From the NCBI GenBank assembly GCA_024336345.1, contig JANFOG010000011.1:186001-250000 (forward strand): a stretch of 64,000 nucleotides of DNA, in the 5' to 3' direction. Shown piece by piece: positions 37,057 through 48,800 of the stretch (positions are counted from its first letter, which is position 1; every line of letters begins with the position of its first letter). Below the pieces are notes generated by a model. That model ran no database searches, was not told the DNA's origin, and saw nothing but the letters and a program-made list of their open reading frames with translations. This DNA comes from Mariannaea sp. PMI_226 (Eukaryota > Ascomycota > Sordariomycetes > Hypocreales > Nectriaceae). Made by a program: the position numbers and the translations under genes.

Positions 37057-39466
37057 GATGTCATCCGGAGCGGCAGCAGCGCGTTTGGGGCGCGTGGGAT
37101 AGATGTGCCTGAATAGAAATGAAACAAGACGAGGAAGATGAAGGAACGAAGTCGATGGGGCGCACTTGGACCAGTCAGTACGTCAGCCCCAAAGCTGGAG
37201 GAGACACGAGATCGCCCATGAAGTCCTAGCTGCTTGAAGAAGGAAAGGGAGAAGGGAGGGGGAGAGGAGGCGGGCTATCTATCGGGGCTGAAGTGATAAT
37301 GGAGGGGGAGGGGGAAGTGTGCTAATAACGACGTCGAAATCGGAGCACAGTTGTGGCGGTTGCTGTAGTACTGGCGGTCGTAGTGGCGGTAGTAATGGTG
37401 GTGGTGGTGGTAGTAGCAGCAGTAGTAGTAGTAGCAGTGGTCGGGATGTTGTCCCTTGCTGTGCCTACGTGATGCAAGCGATTCCGAGGCCTCCACTGCA
37501 CATGATCCAACCCCAAGACTCGATCGATCTGTTCTGGCGTGTTTCTCGTTTGCTTTGTTCCCTCGCAGCGTGGGCACACACAACAAGGGGGAAGGGGATG
37601 ATTCGGGGCAAGTAAATATTGTGTGCGTGTGTTGTTGGAAGAGGCCCGATAGTTGGAAAGGGTCCAACTACAATAGACTCGGGCGGTTTTTTTTCGAATA
37701 AGGGACTTGTTGATCACAAGCGAAGAAAGCGAAGAGAGCTAGCTCGAGGAGGAGGAATGAGAGAGGCGAAGGAAGGAAAGTACAGTAAAAGCCCCAAGGC
37801 ACAAAGCTCAGGGCAAAAAAAAAAAAGCAATACAGTCTACACCCGACCACGATGTTTTTTTTTTGTCCCCCTCTCCTCTATGGCCCAACCACCTCATCTA
37901 AAGTGTGACATGCAGGGGGTTTCAATATATTATTATTTTATGTTTTTTTTTATTAGTTAGACGGACCGTGTCGCCTATATGCATTCAATCGCAAAGCCGC
38001 AACCAAGGGAGGGGGGAAAATCCAGTGGCAGGGAAACGATGAAGCCCCCCCCTCCATCCACCGGGCGACTGACATACATGGACCAAAGAAAAAAAACTAC
38101 ATGCATCTAACAAGACGGTTGATAACGCAATTCACTGACCAGTGCTAGGACGTCCTTATGTAGCCGCGTGGTGTGTTGTATGTGGCTAAGTGACGCAGTG
38201 TAATAAGGTATAGCTCAGGTTGGGTAGTTTAGTTTCGTAACCTGAATCGGTAAAGAGGTAAAACCCGGCTCGAATTCTCTGGGTGGCTGGGGTTTCTACT
38301 AGGCTGAGTGTCGGTGCTGTGCTGAGTTGCAGTGTGTATGTAGGCTGTTTTTTTTATATGAACGAAAGTATGCAGACATACGGAGTAGTATTATGGTACG
38401 GGATGGGATCCAATGGGATTTTAGGTAGACCAACTAAGGGTACCGGGGCAACGGGATAGTATTCACACCCACAGCCCATCGCCCACTGCTTCTTCTACAT
38501 TACTCTCCGTCAGCGTCCTAAGAATAAGACTCATCTCGAGATAAGAAAAAAAAAAGAATCTGACACGCAAATGTCTCAAAAAGCACCTCCTCGATTCATC
38601 ATGCACAAAGGGATCGGCTAAGAGATGGGTGCAGGGATAGTACATAGGATGCCCCCTATGTACAATTAACCGACCAACCAGCCAGCCAAGCTCTCTGCCC
38701 ATCAAATGTAGGAGTGCATGCACTATCCCATGAAGGGGGGGAAGGGAGGAGGGGTCTTACAGATACACATACAGATACATACGTCCCTAGTCTCGGGCCG
38801 TCATTTTAGCTGGGCCAGCTTTGGGCCAACTCAGACTTACTGCAGGCCTTGCTATTCGTCATCAACCCCCCAGGCCTGCAGTGCCGGCTGTCACGTTTAA
38901 AAAAACGTTGCATCTGCTCTACTATAAGATGCATTCTATATATATATATACATATATACGCACACATTCCATGCATGAAAGTATATAATACTATATATTC
39001 CTTACCAAGACCCGCAATATAATCTGTTTGTTCCAAGAGAATGGATACCCTTCAGAGTCGCAAACATAACGTGGACGAGAAGAGCAGAGTAGCATGAGAC
39101 TTCATTAGAAATGCATATATGGAATACACAGATTGATCTCAGATTCCATCATCGGCATGTTCATCCGAAATAGTACCTGAGCTGAGACTACCTACTTGAT
39201 CGAGTACATGCGGCAAGCAAACTCTTATCCCATACGATATGCTTTCCTCTTTCAATCTTCAAATTGCCGAAAGTGAAAGGAATTAAACGAAAAAAAACCA
39301 GGAAAAATGAAGCTGTCACGCAACGCCCACCCCTAAGAAATGCTAGTTCCCACTTCCTGCCCAAGTATCAGATCTTGTCAACTATACACAGTTTCTAACT
39401 ACGCATCAATGCTCGAGGCTCGAGGCTCGAATTCGTCCCTGTGCCACTCTCTCCACAATCGTGATA
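37057..39466. other. 2.4 kb intergenic region: promoter of the unknown gene and vtc4 3' flank
   Basis: Triplet repeats (GGT/AGT/AGC) at about 37376-37440 lie 320-385 bp upstream of the unknown gene. A TA-rich microsatellite lies at about 38936-38960. A tandem GCTCGAG repeat at 39411-39431 lies just downstream of the vtc4 stop. Poly-T and poly-A tracts occur near 37853 and 38549. No credible coding frame. Confidence 0.6.
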
Positions 39467-41957
39467 TTACAACTCGTCTCCAACCCTGTTACCGTCTTGA
39501 TTCAGCTTTCCAAAAGCCTTTTCATACTGTTGTCCCGAGTTAGCCACTAGCCTTCCCATTCCTAGGCTAGGGGGGGTTCTTTCAATTGGAAAACTTACAG
39601 CGAAGAAAAAGTTGAGAATCAGGGCGATTATCAACGATATGCTAATGATAATAGGCCCAACCATGTTGTCAAAGTCCTTGCCACTTCGCTCCAGAATCAT
39701 GCCACGACGCACTTGCAACATGCCGTAACCCCAAAGACCGGCAAAAATGGCAATCAGCACGTATATGATGCCCATAGCCTCAGCAAGTGTGTTACTGCCC
39801 GCCGCCGTGTACAGACCCATAGCCAGACCGCCCTGGAGAATACAAATGTGCTGCCACTTAAGGAACGTTCGCTCGTTGGCAAGCCATACCTTGGGTTCTA
39901 CCTTAAGCTCCCCAGCGTTTTTGATCCACTCAGTTGGCTCCACGACACCTTCAGGCAACGTCGCATGAGATGCTCGCTTGGCCCTCGAGTATTTGGACAA
40001 AGAGAAGCCAGGCATAACTGAAGAGAGTGTTCCATAGGCCCTCCCCGACTCGGTTGTTCCCTGCTGAGAGCTGCTCTGACCCTCTTCCTCTCCGTTGCCG
40101 AGTAGCGAGATGCGATTGCTGATGGAATCCTTGGACATGCGATCGGCCAAATATGACTTGCTAACAGGGGAGCTCTGCGCAGGTTTATACGAGCTTGACC
40201 TAGCGCCGATCAGACTGCCGACAGCCATCACATCTTCCGCTCGCTGAGCTCGGCGCTGTTCCTCTTGCTCAAATACCTTCTGGGGGTCCTTGCGGATGTC
40301 CGTCTCCAGGTCACTCAGCCAGAAGGGCAGGCTATTGACGTAATCTTCGAACAGGGACGCCACACCATGAATAAACTTGGAAAATCGCGGTGTAGGGTGG
40401 ACGAGGTGGGAGGTCATCAGATCCTCAATCCACGAAGGGCGTTTTTGCAGTCCATCCTCCTTCAGCTTGATTTCCAGAAGGGCGTATGGGAACCGGGTAA
40501 CCTCGCTCTGGTTCATCTTCTTGAAGGGATATGTCATTTCACTATCGTCAATGTCCAGACGATGCCACTCGTTGGGATCTCGGCAAGGGCGTTCCTGGTC
40601 AAGAGTATCCTCGCGGATAAAGGCGACATTTGTGTCAATGGCAATGCGGATACGGTCATCGGCAGGCTTCTGGAAAGCAGTTCGGACATAGTTGGCACGG
40701 AGGATTGGGGCGAGTCCCTTTTGCTGCACAAAGTCCTGGATGGTCGCCACCGTCGTCTGAAAAGTGTCTCTCTGCTCAGGTGTGTAGCTCTGTCTCTTCA
40801 TCTTCTGAATGGCCTTGTCCATCTTGTACTCATTGTCGAGGAACGGCTTCACGTACTTGTCCTTGATCGGAAACTTAAACTCCTGACTCTTGCCTTTGGT
40901 ATCTACTCTCTTCTGCTCCACAAAAATCTCTGGTCGAGAACTGAGCTGGCCGTACCACCGTAAGCGAAACGATGAGGCATCTGACTCGAGGTTGACCTTT
41001 TCTCCATAGAGCTCGAACTGACGGTTGTCAAAGTAGAGAGATGTGATTGAGGGGGAGTCACTTCCGTCCAGTTCCTTAGCAGATTTCTCACTATAGACGA
41101 GAGCAGGCAGATGGCGAAGTATAATCGTCTTGACCTCGAGGAGGTTGTCGGGATGGACCCAGACTGTGTAGATGGGGTTAGTGAATGATGTTCATCGATG
41201 GGGGGACGAGCAGAGAAAGACATCGATGAGGGCGAAGTGCAAACTTACACTTGTGCGCAACATAACGTTCGCCATTGTGTGTCTCGCCCTGGGTTTCAAG
41301 GTCGAGTGGAGGGAGATGATCACCACCTTCCTCGAGCTGCTGACGGACGGCAAAGTACATAATGGAGAGCTTATTTAGAAGGGGTGAATACCCGCTCTCC
41401 GAGTTAAATGGACGTTGAGCAAGGCTCAGCTTCATCATAGGGCGAACCTTGTATCGGTCACCTCGCTTGCGGTCATGCTTCTTGACAATCTTCAGGAAGC
41501 CAGTATAGTTAATGTTGCTATACTTCTTGAGCTCGCGCACCTCGTTGGTAATGTCGTCAAGTTCAGTCTCGAGCTCTCGCAGACGAGAAGCAGAGATTTG
41601 CCCTTTCTGGGCACCAGAGGGGCTGGCATCGGCATCGGCATCGGCATCAGAGGACGAGGGTTTGGCGTCGGCGGTTGAGGGTTCGACTGGAGCAAGCTCC
41701 TTGAGCTTCTCGAAGGCGGAGTCGACGCGCTGCTTCAGGGTATTGAACCGTTGCTCCTGGAACTGAGCGACCTTGTCGAGCTGGTTGTTGAAAATCTCGT
41801 CACAGAAACGCTCCTCATCGGCAGCAGTCCAAGGCTGGCTGGCATCGTCATCGGGAGAACGGTCCTCACGGAGAAGGGACTTGAGCTTGACGTAGTCGAT
41901 GTACTTGTCTTTCCATGGCTCATGGATGGACTCACGAAGAGTCTTGCCGAAGCGCAT
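39467..41957 (-). CDS. vtc4: Vacuolar transporter chaperone VTC4-like, polyphosphate polymerase
   Basis: Exons 41957-41249, 41163-39599 and 39526-39467 (minus strand) give 777 residues. VTC complexes make inorganic polyphosphate from ATP and pass it into the vacuole. An N-terminal SPX domain (1-~170) starts MRFGKTLRESI and has the basic helix KIVKKHDRKRG (156-166) that senses inositol pyrophosphates. The central VTC tunnel domain (~237-510) has SLYFDN, FRLRWYG with Arg303/Arg305, EQK with Lys321, LEIKL and FSKFIHGVA. These are the positions of the basic residues lining the catalytic tunnel in yeast Vtc4, so it is probably the catalytic subunit rather than a Vtc2/3 accessory subunit. Three C-terminal membrane segments follow (DUF202-like). 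A 72-bp final intron (39527-39598) is a multiple of three without a stop. Confidence 0.9.
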
Positions 41958-44737
41958 GGTGACGAGGGTTCAGTCTCGGGGCAGGTGGTCCTGGGAGCGA
42001 AAAGACGAGGTGATGAATTGATGATGAGGTATGTCTTGGGAGATTGACCTGAGATTTGTAGTTGGCGATTTCGACCGACGAGGTCGTGGACAAGGTCGCG
42101 AAAAGAGGCCCGGAAGAGGGTAGACCCACGAACGGCGTCGCTACGGAAAATGGTGAGCTAAAAAAAGCCTAGAGTAAAATCCCAATGGCAGGTAGAGGAG
42201 AGAGAAATAAAAGGAGAGAAAATTCGATGGTTCCAAGATCAATTCCTGTGAGGAGAGAAAGGACGAGAGACAAGACGAAGAAAAAAAAAGGAAGAGACCA
42301 GTGGTAAGTGTGGTCTAGAAGGTGAGACCTGACCAACCACTAGCTGCTGCTATCCGCACCGTTTGTATTGGATTGCGTTCAAACTTACAAGCCAGACAAG
42401 GTATTGAACCAAAGATACTAACGATAGGAGAGCGAGGGGGAGAAAGAGCGTGGGCTGGTTTCAATCACTTCCCAAGTAGTTTGACTCGTGAGAGTAAACG
42501 AAGATGGAGGGGAGAAAAAAGAGTGTGACAGAGCAAAGCTTCACACGAGGTGAGGATCGTGGAATACATAGACAGACAGGCCTGGGCTGGGCCGGGGCAT
42601 GTCACACAAGCAGATACATGTAACTTTGCCACTGGTCAGTGGATGCTCAGGTACCTGCTGAATCTTACCGAAGCTTAGCGTTGCTGCGGCCCAGTGGGGG
42701 TTCATTACGTGACTTGCAGCAATCCCCGACCACTGTAGCACTTGCGAGTACAGCTTTGTACCCACTGCAACTCCAGGGCTTCAGCTATTCAGCATACAAC
42801 AGTATGCCAAGCTACGTAGGTGCCTACCTATGGGTGTTTTGATCCTGATGGTTAAAGGGTTACTGGTGAAGGGTGGTTGTGTGCACAAGGGCGTCCAGGG
42901 AAGATGGCGAGATGGATAACGTGCCAATTGCATCAATTACACATCCGATTACTGAATTACTTTGCAACCAAGAGGACAGGACTGTATCTTTCAACTGCCG
43001 TGCTCTCGTCGTACTTACACTGCCTTGGGTGCTGAGTGGATTGGCATGGATGTATAGAGGTACAGCTCTGTACTATGGTATCCTGGGTAGTACATGAGGA
43101 CGGTGACATATCTGCAGTTTCTCAGGGAGCCATTGCCCTATCAACGCAGCGCATGCTAGCACGTGTTCGCTAGGGCGCGTCCAAGTGGACATGCGTAGCG
43201 GCGGGTAGGCATGCAACCCAATTCCGCGATCGACGGACCATTGGATGGAGTCAATTATTTGCTCGATGCGAGTTACATAGTACAAACTGAACTTACCTCC
43301 GAACTCGACAAGTACAGTACGGCAGTATCGCAAGTGAGCCCAAGGTATAGGTAGGTAGGCCATCTATCTGTGTACTCCGCAAGCATCTTGGTGTCTTATC
43401 GCTGTGTCTGAATCACAGTCCGTACATTTAAGCCTCTTAATACTGCCCAGTACACTAATAAAGGTACCTACCTTACCTAACTAACCTAACTAACTAGCCT
43501 CAGGGACTTCTCGACGAATGCCTTGGCGCACGTGAAGCTCCTACACGTCCCCCGATGCGTTTCACGAATAAGCAATTAACGAAAGTTTACCGAAACTGGG
43601 CCCTCTCTGTCGTCCCTGATTTACACAGGACACACGTATGCTGTGCATGATAACGAGTTCGTAGTCTACATAGTAGTAGCAAAAATTAAAATAACGAATT
43701 TAGTGGAATGGCTCTCGCCAGGCCAGGGAGACTTCGTCTTTTACCCCAACGATTGACTAATAAGTTTTCGCATTTCATCCTCACAGGAAAGACAAAGACA
43801 CTGTCCCCTCCTCCTTCATACTGCTTACCCACCTTGGCTGCCACCTCGGTCCCTGCAGTTCACTATCCCTGCGGGGATACATGGTACCTACAGTGATACC
43901 TTGTAGGTTCGAGACTCAGTGAGATATTTTGATTCTGACTTTAAGAAACATATCACATTGCTTCACCAAAAGTCCTTTGGTTACTACTTACTCCTTCAAT
44001 CTCTGAAACTAATTATTCCTTCATCACTGCCCCACAATCCAACTCCTTGGCAACATCCGTGTTCATTCGAGCTACCTGGGTAATTGTTCCATACAAATAC
44101 CACTGCAGGTAGCTGGGGGGAGGGCATACCAACTATCTAAGAAACAGCTTCAAATTGAGACAAGACACGAGCCTCTTCATAAGTCACAGGACCTATTTCC
44201 TAGTTTATAAGTGAATCATCTTAGCCCTTGGAATACGTACTCAAGTCTCAGATGAGCCTAAAAGTGAGAGATTAGAAACATTATATGTCATCATAAAGGA
44301 CAAGTGTAGTCTACCCAGACAACATGTCAAGACTCATGAAAACTCATCCCGCTTTGCAAGCAACTGAAACTGCATCAGGCCTCTGTAGACGTCAAGGCAC
44401 GCTTGATCACTGAAAGAAACACACATCACGAATATCAAGCATCCAGCCAAGCCAATCGACTATAAGGATAGTTTGAAGTATTTTTAAGCCATAAGGAATG
44501 CTATGAAACAGCTAACTCATCGAAACCCATAACGTCTACAAATTGGTATAGCAACAGAGAAAATCCCAGCTAGAAAAGAAAAAAAAATAACCGTAACCCT
44601 CCCTTCATTTTGCGTAAAACCGGCATGCCTAATGCTCCCAATTACCTGTCATACAATAAATAGAGAGAGGTTGATAGAAAAGAGAAGAAAAAAAGTCATC
44701 ACATATCGTGATACAACACCCGTCCGATCGAGTGCCA

Positions 44738-44771
<34 letters not shown>

Positions 44772-44817
44772 TTATTTCTTTAGGCCACGTGTTAGAGGCT
44801 TATGTTTAGGCTTATAT
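41958..44817. other. 2.9 kb intergenic region: vtc4 promoter and glt1 3' flank
   Basis: Two CACGTG sites (43160-43165, 43529-43534) and an AACGTG (42918-42923) lie upstream of vtc4. CACGTG/CACGTT is the site of the phosphate regulator Pho4/NUC-1. AGGTACCT octamers are at 42649-42656 and 43462-43469, the latter next to a short CCTAACTAA-type repeat (43470-43500). An uninterrupted T30 run lies at 44740-44769 close to the glt1 stop. No gene seen. Confidence 0.6.
44740..44769 (+). repeat. T30 homopolymer (A30 on the glt1 strand)
   Basis: Thirty consecutive T on the plus strand, 49-78 bp past the glt1 stop codon. The glt1 transcript would read a genome-encoded A30 there if it extends this far. 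Exact length may vary by slippage. Confidence 0.9.
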
Positions 44818-45818
44818 CTAGGCCTTGATTTGAGTAAAAATCTCCTGGGCGGTGCGCTTGACAATACCACCAGTGACGGGAAGGCTGGTGCACTTCTCGA
44901 GGTAAAGATCAACCTCACGAGCAGACTGGCGACCCTCGTTAATGCCCCTGTAAAGTATGGTTAGTACAGTGCTACACGGAATCGGTGACTTTGAACAAAA
45001 CTTACCAGACAATGAGGGACTGGCCACGGCGGGCATCACCAGCAGCGAAGACACCCTCAATGTTAGTTGAGTAGCGGCCAGGAGGAGTCTTGACGTTCTT
45101 GCGAGCATCCTTCTCAATCTGGTCGCCTAGGACGCGAGCCTCAGGCCCAAGGAAACCCATGGCAAGGAGGACGAGGTCAGCAGGGAAGAACTGCTGAGAA
45201 CCTTCCACCTTCTTCATATCCCAGCCACCAGTGGGAGACTTGGTCCATTCAACACGGATGGTGTTGATGCCCTTGACCTTGCCAGAGCCGTCATCGACAA
45301 ACTCTTCGGACATGATGCAGTACTCACGGGGGTCCTTGCCGGTGTGCTGGCGCACCTCGGTGTGACCGTAATCGACACGGTAGATGCGAGGCCACTGAGG
45401 CCAGGGGTTATCATTGGCACGCTCCTGTGGGGGCTGGGGCAAAAGCTCGAAGTTGGTGACGGACTTGGCACCGTGACGGAGCGAAGTACCGATACAATCG
45501 TTGCCAGTATCACCACCACCAATGACAACGACGTGCTTGTCCTTGGCAGAGAGGTAAGTGCCATCGGAGAGCTCAGAGTCAAGAAGGGACTTGGTGTTCT
45601 TGTGGAGGAATTCCATGGCGAAGTGAATGCCTTCGAGCTGGCGGCCCTTGATGGGAAGGTCACGAGCGACAGTGGCACCAGTGGCAATGACGACGGCGTC
45701 GTTGCTTGCTCGAAGATCATCTAGTGATGCATTACCATCCTCGCCAATGGCTACACCAGTCTTGAAGTTGATGCCCTCGGCCGCCATGAAATCAGTTCGG
45801 CGCTTGACAATACGCTTG

Positions 45819-45859
<41 letters not shown>

Positions 45860-48800
45860 GAGACGGTCAGCACGCTCGTAAACGGTGACACTATGGCCAG
45901 CGCGGTTGAGTTGATCAGCGCAGGCCAAACCAGCGGGACCAGATCCGATAATGGCGACCGTCTTGCCAGTGCGGACCTTGGGGGGTTGAGGAACCATCCA
46001 GCCCATCTCAAAGCCACGGTCGATGATGGCACATTCGATCGACTTGATGCCAACGGGATCTTCGTTAATGCCCAAGACGCAAGCGCCCTCGCAAGGAGCG
46101 GGGCAGACACGGCCAGTGAACTCAGGGAAGTTGTTAGTCATGAGCAAGCGGTTAAGGGCGTCCTTCCACTGGTTCTGGAACACCAGCTCGTTCCACTTGG
46201 GAATAATATTCGAGATGGGGCAACCAGTCTCGGACTGACAGAATGGAACACCACAATCCATGCAACGGGCAGACTGGTACTTGAGCTCGTCCTCGTCGAG
46301 ACGAGAGCTAAGCTCGGCCCAGTCCTTAAGACGCGTCGCAACAGGACGGTACTTCTCAGCACGGCGCTTGTACTTCATGAAACCCTTGGTCTTGTCGAGG
46401 ACCAGAGCACGTTTCTTCTCGACAGCATTGTCACCGACAGCCTCTTCAAGATCCTGAAGCTTGGCGACCTTCTCGGGCTTCTTAGTGTGAGCAGGAGTAG
46501 CGGGGAGGTTGTACTCGGCACGCTTGGCCTCAGCAGCCTTGGCCGCCTCCTCCTCAAGGACGCGCTTATAGTCGACAGGAAGAACCTTGAGGAATCGAGG
46601 AAGAGCTCGGTTGAAATCAACTAGGATGCGGGCGGCGCGCTCGGATCCAGTGAAGTGGTGGTGGTCCTCAATGAGACCGCGGAGGTAAGCAATCTCAGTG
46701 GGATCATCAAGAGGGCCGACCTCGACCATCTCCATATTGACCTTAGACTGGAAGTCACCATTGACATCCAAGACGTATGCGATACCGCCAGACATACCGG
46801 CTGCGAAGTTACGGCCAGTGGAGCCGAGAATGACGATACGGCCACCAGTCATGTACTCACAGCCATGGTCACCAACACCTTCAACAACGGCAGTGGCACC
46901 GGAGTTACGGACGGCGAAACGCTCGGCAGCAACACCACGGAAGAAACAAGAACCAGTGGTGGCACCGTACAAGCAGACGTTTCCGATGAGAATGTTGTCC
47001 TCGGCCTTGAAGACGGCGGACCGCGGAGGGTAAACAATCAGGCGACCACCAGATAAGCCTTTGCCAACGTAATCATTAGCATCACCCTCAAGCTCAAGAG
47101 TAACACCAGGCGCCAAGAAGGCACCGAAGGACTGGCCAGCGGACCCCTTGATATTGACGTGCACTGTATCCAAGGGAAGACCCACCTCGCCGTATCGCTT
47201 TGAGATGTGATATGACAGCGAGGTACCCATGGCTCGGTCGGTGTTGACAATGTCGCACTCAATTCGTGAAGGAAGACCCTTGTCGAGAGTAAGCTCTGCC
47301 TCGGAGATCAACTTGTTGTCGAGACGGACGTGGAGCTTGTGGTCCTGCTTGCGGACGTTGAAGGTAGCAACGCCAGGTCGGAGCTTGTGAGCAGGTGTCA
47401 ACAGAAGAGACAGATCAATGTTCTGGGTCTTGTTGGTTCGAAGGTCGTCACGGACTCTGAGAACCTCGACGTGGCCAACCATTTCGTTGATGGTTCGGAA
47501 ACCAAGCTGAGCCATGATAGCACGAAGCTCATTGGCCACATAATAGAAGAAGTTGATGACATGCTCGGGGGTACCCTTGAACTTCTTGCGAAGTTCAGGA
47601 TCCTGAGTAGCAATACCAACAGGGCAAGTATTTAAATGGCACTTGCGCATGAAGATGCATCCCATTGCAATAAGAGGAGCTGTAGCGAAGCCCCATTCCT
47701 CAGCACCAAGGAGACAGGCAATGGCGACATCACGGCCGGTCTTGAGCTGACCGTCAGTCTGGACAACAACACGACCACGGAGGTCGTTGAGGACCAGAGT
47801 CTGGTGAGTCTCAGCCAGACCCAGCTCCCAAGGAAGACCAGCGTACTTGATACCAGTCCATCGGGAGGCACCGGTACCACCATCATGGCCAGAGATGAGG
47901 ATGTGGTCGGCCTTGGCCTTGGCGACACCGGAGGCGACGATACCGACACCAACTTCAGACACGAGCTTGACGGAGACTCGGGATCGGGGGCTGGAGCACT
48001 TCAGGTCGTAAATCAGCTGCTTGAGATCCTCAATGGAGTAAATATCGTGGTGAGGAGGAGGCGAGATCAGACCAACTCCCGGGGTGGAGTGACGGGTGCG
48101 AGCAATTGACTTTGACACCTTGTGTCCGGGAAGCTCACCACCCTCACCAGGCTTGGCGCCCTGTGCCATCTTGATCTGAAGCTCATCGGAGTCGGCAAGG
48201 TAAGCAGAAGTGACTCCGAATCGGCCGGAAGCGACCTGCTTGATAGCAGAGCGCATAGTATCACCATTGGGCATTCGCTGAGATCGCTCGGGATCCTCAC
48301 CACCTTCACCGGTATTGGACTTGCCGCCAAGTCGGTTCATGGCAATGGCAAGGGTGGAGTGGGACTCCATCGAGATGGAACCATAGGACATGGCACCAGT
48401 GCAGAACCGGCGGACAATATCAGTCCAGGGCTCGACCTGGTCGATGGGGACAGGAGTGCAGTCATCGAACTTAAAGTCAAGGAGACCACGAAGCGTGCAG
48501 TGCTTGATCTGCTCGTACTCGGATCGGGAGTAGGCCTCATAGGATTTATCGTTCTTGGTGCGGACAGCGTCCTGAATGTTGGCAATGGAGGTCGGGTCAT
48601 TAACGTGAGGTTCACCGCCGTCACGCCAATGGTATTCACCAGACTCAGGGAGGCCAGTAACCCCAACAGTGTATCTCGAGGGGAAACCGCGCTCGTGGAA
48701 TCGGAAGCTCTCCTCAGCAATTAGCTCAAAAGTCATACCCTGGATGCGGGAAGCAGTGCCCTTGAAGCATCGCTCGACAACGGTCTCGTCAAGACCAAGA

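Noticed and set aside
37319..37460. Open frames across the GGT/AGT triplet repeat
   Set aside because: A triplet repeat is open in several frames by construction. It lies in the upstream region of the unknown gene and lacks coding context.
43431..43510. Telomere-like CCTAACTAA repeat
   Set aside because: The units are irregular (CTAA/CCTAAC mixes), not perfect TTAGGG/CCCTAA repeats, and the surrounding sequence is ordinary intergenic DNA.
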